In this document: in pieces, positions 14,185-16,720 of the stretch
Numbering within the stretch: the stretch's first letter is position 1
Layout of the letters: every line of letters begins with the position of its first letter
Source of the DNA: Bacteroidota bacterium
GTDB taxonomy: Bacteria; Bacteroidota; Bacteroidia; Bacteroidales; UBA12481
Assembly (NCBI GenBank): GCA_030592205.1
Contig: JAUVKA010000023.1
Coordinates: 1-16,720, forward strand
Reading direction: 5' to 3'
Length of the DNA stretch: 16,720 nt
Made by a program: the position numbers and the translations under genes
The notes under the pieces: generated by a model
Seen by the model: the letters and a program-made list of their open reading frames with translations, nothing else
What the model was told of the DNA's origin: nothing
Database searches by the model: none

Positions 14185-14753
14185 GTTCCAGCCTCTATTG
14201 TCTGGTTAGGACCATAACCATTTCTGGGTCCGCGGCCCTGACCGTCGCCACGGCCACGGGGTGCATTTGATGATCTTTCAGTATTGATCAGGGTTTGAAA
14301 TAGCTTAAATAAGTGTTCTTTTTGATCATCATTACAGATAGCCTTCATGCCAAGGTATAATTCAATGGTTACCTGTTTCAGTTCCTGATGCTTTTCTCCA
14401 ATATTTTGGGATATTTCATCTAATATTAACTCGTCCGGTTCATTTTTTCCCAATTCGTTAATCAGGTCTTTCCGGTTGAAATCCAGATCTCTACTTATCC
14501 AGTTGGCCTGGCGATTAAATTTCTGGTTTAAAATTCTGAACTGCTCCTGTTGATCTGCATTAAGATCCAGTTCTTCAGTAAAAAAGCGGGTTCTCTGATA
14601 ATCCGGAATTCCTTCTCCGGAAACTTCTGCAGGTTCCTGAATTTGGTGTTGTCCCCCCAGATGCCTGACCAGAGTGAAAAGGGTTCCGGCATTAGTAGCA
14701 AGCAGGAAAAGAACCAGCCAGGGCAAAATTCTATATATCCAATTATTTTTCAT
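14181..14753 (-). CDS. Spy/CpxP-like periplasmic protein (heavy-metal-sensor/refolding chaperone type)
   Basis: A 190-residue protein with one N-terminal hydrophobic segment (about 8-29) that may stay as a membrane anchor, then a mostly helical periplasmic domain (about 50-160). Two degenerate LTxxQ-type motifs, LNADQQEQF (64-72) and CNDDQKEHLFKLF (140-152), mark the Spy/CpxP/CnrX superfamily, members of which sense metals or unfolded protein and bind misfolded chains. The C-terminal tail (about 165-182) is Gly/Arg/Pro-rich. It lies 15 bases behind the anti-sigma gene; in CnrYXH-like systems a similar protein controls the anti-sigma factor, and that role is the likely one here. The metal or stress signal is unknown. 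Confidence 0.78.
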   Translation of the reverse strand: MKNNWIYRILPWLVLFLLATNAGTLFTLVRHLGGQHQIQEPAEVSGEGIPDYQRTRFFTEELDLNADQQEQFRILNQKFNRQANWISRDLDFNRKDLINELGKNEPDELILDEISQNIGEKHQELKQVTIELYLGMKAICNDDQKEHLFKLFQTLINTERSSNAPRGRGDGQGRGPRNGYGPNQTIEAGT

Positions 14754-14768
14754 TTTTCTTACTTACTG

Positions 14769-15203
14769 TTAAAAACCCATTAAAAATTGTTCAAGTGGTT
14801 CCTGGTCCATATCATTTACAAGGGACTGGAGTTCACTGATAGCCTTATAATGTTGGTTTTCTCCTACGATAAGGCTTTTCCCCAAACCGATTCCCCCAAA
14901 TACGCCAAGCAATAATACCAGTCCTGCTGCAACAGCTTGTATCCAGCGAAAGGAAGGGAAAAGGCGGGTTGGCAATACCTTCGATCCAAATTCCAGTTTG
15001 GCCATGACCCGGGTGTATAAAAAGGGATCCGGCTTAATTTGCTTTTCTACCTGAATGATATCAAGGGTAGTTTTTAAATGCTCTGCAAAATTATGGCAAT
15101 CGCTGCATGCTTCCAGGTGCCGGGCAATATCCTTTTGCTCTTGCTCCTCAAGGCCTCCCTCCAGGTAAATCATTAGTTTGCTATGGCATTTTTTACATTC
15201 CAT
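14769..15203 (-). CDS. Anti-sigma factor with zinc-finger (ZAS/zf-HC2) domain
   Basis: A 144-residue inner-membrane protein. The cytoplasmic N-terminal domain carries HLEACSDC (His29, Cys33, Cys36), the HxxxCxxC zinc-binding anti-sigma motif that clamps ECF sigma factors, with an additional CKKC at 3-6. A single membrane helix spans about 87-110, and a short periplasmic tail (about 111-144) could receive a signal from the Spy-like protein encoded next. The gene follows the sigma gene by 48 bases and precedes the Spy-like gene by 15, the standard order for such units. Regulated proteolysis of the periplasmic part is possible but not visible in the sequence. Confidence 0.9.
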   Translation of the reverse strand: MECKKCHSKLMIYLEGGLEEQEQKDIARHLEACSDCHNFAEHLKTTLDIIQVEKQIKPDPFLYTRVMAKLEFGSKVLPTRLFPSFRWIQAVAAGLVLLLGVFGGIGLGKSLIVGENQHYKAISELQSLVNDMDQEPLEQFLMGF

Positions 15204-15251
15204 TTGGATTGCTTTTTATAGTTAGACACTAATTATTATTAAAACTTGCGA

Positions 15252-15836
15252 TCAACACATCTTCTTGTAGCATTCCCATAATTTCTTCTGGAGGTTTTTC
15301 CTGGCCCTAAACAGCAGGGACTCCACGGAGGAAATGCTTATTTCAAGAACCTCAGCAATTTCCTTATATGACAGGTCGTCGTATTTGCTAAGTACAAAAG
15401 CCTTCCTTTGATTTTCCGGTAATGAGTCCAGGGCTATGTGAAGAAATTTTGCCCTGTCCTTGTTTTCCAATTCCTTATCCGGTGCTACCTGTTTTCCCTG
15501 AATTATCTCCCTAACAGGTTTTTTTGGTCCATTACCATCCGACTGATAATCCAAACTCTGAGTATTTCTGTGTTTTTTCTGATCGCGCAGGTAATTCATT
15601 GAAAGATTAACGGTAATTCGGTAAATCCAGGTCGACAAACCTGATTCACCTCTGAATTGATCCAGTGAACGGAAAATTTTGATAAAAACTTCCTGGCTCA
15701 GATCACGGGCATCTTCCTCGTTTTTAACGAATCCACGAGCTGTACTCAGCACCAGTCCCTGGTAGGTATCCACCAGGTTCTTAAATGCGCCGGAATTATT
15801 GGCAGCCAGGTTCCTTATCAACTCTTCCTCTTTCAT
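15252..15836 (-). CDS. ECF-family RNA polymerase sigma factor
   Basis: A 194-residue group IV sigma factor with region 2 at about 20-92, including DLSQEVFIKIF (45-55) for core and -10 recognition, a variable linker (about 93-132) and region 4 at about 134-187 with SLPENQRKAFVLS and YKEIAEVLEISISSVESLLF, the helix-turn-helix that reads the -35 element. There is no region 1 or 3, as normal for the class. It should redirect RNA polymerase to envelope-stress genes once freed from the anti-sigma factor encoded next. An inverted repeat just upstream may be its own promoter. It is the first gene of the minus-strand operon, divergent from the ABC-2 ATPase gene. Confidence 0.95.
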   Translation of the reverse strand: MKEEELIRNLAANNSGAFKNLVDTYQGLVLSTARGFVKNEEDARDLSQEVFIKIFRSLDQFRGESGLSTWIYRITVNLSMNYLRDQKKHRNTQSLDYQSDGNGPKKPVREIIQGKQVAPDKELENKDRAKFLHIALDSLPENQRKAFVLSKYDDLSYKEIAEVLEISISSVESLLFRARKNLQKKLWECYKKMC

Positions 15837-15859
15837 TCCGCAATTTTCCTTTTGTAATT

Positions 15860-15889
15860 TGACACAGGAATTTCACAAAACTTGTGTCA
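15860..15889 (-). promoter_or_regulatory. Candidate ECF-type autoregulatory promoter / inverted repeat
   Basis: TGACACA (15860-15866) and TGTGTCA (15883-15889) form a perfect 7-bp inverted repeat with a 16-base centre, 23 bases upstream of the sigma start. Read towards the gene, TGACACAAG would be a -35-like box and TGTGTCAAA a -10-like box at ECF-like spacing. Positive autoregulation is usual for such operons, but the recognition sequence of this sigma factor is not known, and a dimeric repressor site would look similar. Confidence 0.45.
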
Positions 15890-15973
15890 GGTAAATTGAA
15901 TAAAATTACTAGTCTTAGCTGAAAAAGCGACTCGAATTAGTTAAATTAGTGGTTAATAAGTATAAAACTCCTC

Positions 15974-16720
15974 ATGAATCCCAACCTGGTTATTCAATGT
16001 GAGCATTTGATTAAGCACTTTAGTCAGCTGAAAGCGGTTGATGGCTTGAACCTTGAGGTAAGGCAGGGTGAAATATTAGGTTTTCTTGGACCTAACGGAG
16101 CAGGAAAGTCAACCACTATAAACATGATCTGTGGATTGCTGAGACCGGATAGCGGATCGGTGAAAATTCTTGGGAAAGATCTCAGGAAGTTTCCAGCCAT
16201 GCGGCATAAGATTGGATTATGCCCTCAGGAAAACATTTTCTGGCCCAAGCTCACCGGGCTTGAGCAACTTCAGTTTATAGCCAGAATGTATGGGATTGGG
16301 ATGAGAGAAAGCAGGGAGCGGGGCAGACTACTGCTTGATCAGCTGGGTCTGGCAAGAAAAGCCAACAGGGTTACGGCCAAATGGTCAGGGGGGATGAAAC
16401 GCAGGTTGAATATTGCCCTGGCCCTGATTCATGATCCGGAAATACTTATCCTTGATGAACCGGAAGCTGGGCTGGATCCGCAAAGCAGAATGATGGTGCG
16501 GGAATTTATTAAGTCATTTATCCCTGATAAAACCGTTCTGCTTACAACCCACAATATGGATGAAGCAGATCGGATGTCCGATCGAGTGGCAGTTATTGAC
16601 AGGGGGAAACTTATTGCTCTGGGAACTCCTGTAGAGCTGAAATCTTCTATTGGAGGAGGAAAGCAAATCAGAGAAGTAGTGATCAGGGAAAAAACACTTG
16701 AAGATGTGTTTATCCAGTTA
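15974..16720 (+). CDS. ABC-2-type transporter ATP-binding protein (partial, 3' end outside window)
   Basis: The frame from ATG 15974 stays open to the last base (249 residues), so only the extreme C-terminus is missing; such proteins are often 250-310 residues. All ATPase motifs are present: Walker A GPNGAGKST (39-47), Q-loop CPQEN (83-87), signature WSGGMKRRLN (137-146), Walker B LILDEPEAGLD (158-168) and H-loop TTHNMDEAD (191-199). The Glu at position 164 replaces the more usual Thr or Ser of DEPTxGLD, a minor variation. The domain type (CcmA-like, with the LGKD and VTAK stretches) powers ABC-2 permeases that export drugs, lipids or polysaccharide; the permease gene is presumably next, outside the window. 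Divergent from the sigma gene over 137 bases. Confidence 0.94.
   Translation, partial: MNPNLVIQCEHLIKHFSQLKAVDGLNLEVRQGEILGFLGPNGAGKSTTINMICGLLRPDSGSVKILGKDLRKFPAMRHKIGLCPQENIFWPKLTGLEQLQFIARMYGIGMRESRERGRLLLDQLGLARKANRVTAKWSGGMKRRLNIALALIHDPEILILDEPEAGLDPQSRMMVREFIKSFIPDKTVLLTTHNMDEADRMSDRVAVIDRGKLIALGTPVELKSSIGGGKQIREVVIREKTLEDVFIQL

Overview
The window looks like chromosomal DNA from a member of the Bacteroidota, probably an environmental Bacteroidales/Marinilabiliales-type organism. Grounds: promoter candidates match the Bacteroidota pattern (TTG near -33, TAnnTTTG near -7); Shine-Dalgarno sites are mostly absent; gene families are typical of that phylum (OmpA/helix-hairpin-helix pair, THUMP-methyltransferase without an RlmK half, GH109-like Gfo/Idh protein with a Tat signal, ECF sigma/anti-sigma/Spy-like operon); and intergenic gaps carry short tandem repeats. 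The lineage is inferred from style and content, not from a search. No SusC/SusD pair, phage gene, transposase, tRNA, rRNA or CRISPR array was seen.

Layout. 1-1248 (-): 5' half of homodimeric pyruvate dehydrogenase E1 (aceE), cut by the window edge, with a promoter candidate upstream. 1575-2729 (-): THUMP-domain rRNA methyltransferase. 2841-3905 (+): amidohydrolase of unknown substrate, convergent with and overlapping the next gene. 3902-10339: a catabolic-looking block in two divergent arms from a 40-bp gap at 6317-6356. The left arm (-) is a secreted glycosidase-like GHL10 protein and a Tat-exported GH109-like protein. The right arm (+) is a sodium:solute symporter, a DUF1355 glutamine-amidotransferase-like protein and, after a 158-bp tandem-repeat spacer, a ceramidase-fold protein whose nucleophile position is altered. 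10359-12175 (-): an ABC exporter preceded by, and start-stop overlapped with, a previously easily missed 41-residue ORF that looks like the first half of a PqqD/RiPP-recognition domain. 12372-13881 (+): OmpA-like protein, membrane-anchored coiled-coil/helix-hairpin-helix protein and a small membrane protein. 13978-15836 (-): ECF sigma factor, zinc-binding anti-sigma factor, Spy/CpxP-like periplasmic protein and a broken metallo-beta-lactamase-fold gene. 15974-end (+): ATPase of an ABC-2-type exporter, cut by the window edge.

How the genes may work together. The 3902-10339 block reads as export, hydrolysis, uptake and processing of one compound: two secreted enzymes act outside or in the periplasm, the symporter imports a small product with sodium, and the DUF1355 and ceramidase-fold proteins act on it or on a related amide. 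The substrate is unknown; an N-acetylhexosamine-containing compound is a guess from the GH109 similarity. The sigma/anti-sigma/Spy-like operon is a typical envelope-stress or metal-sensing unit and has an inverted-repeat promoter candidate that could be read by its own sigma factor. The most unusual items are the truncated PqqD-like ORF fused by ATGA overlap to an exporter, the altered ceramidase active site, the membrane-tethered helix-hairpin-helix protein paired with an OmpA partner, and heptamer/octamer repeat arrays at several gene borders.
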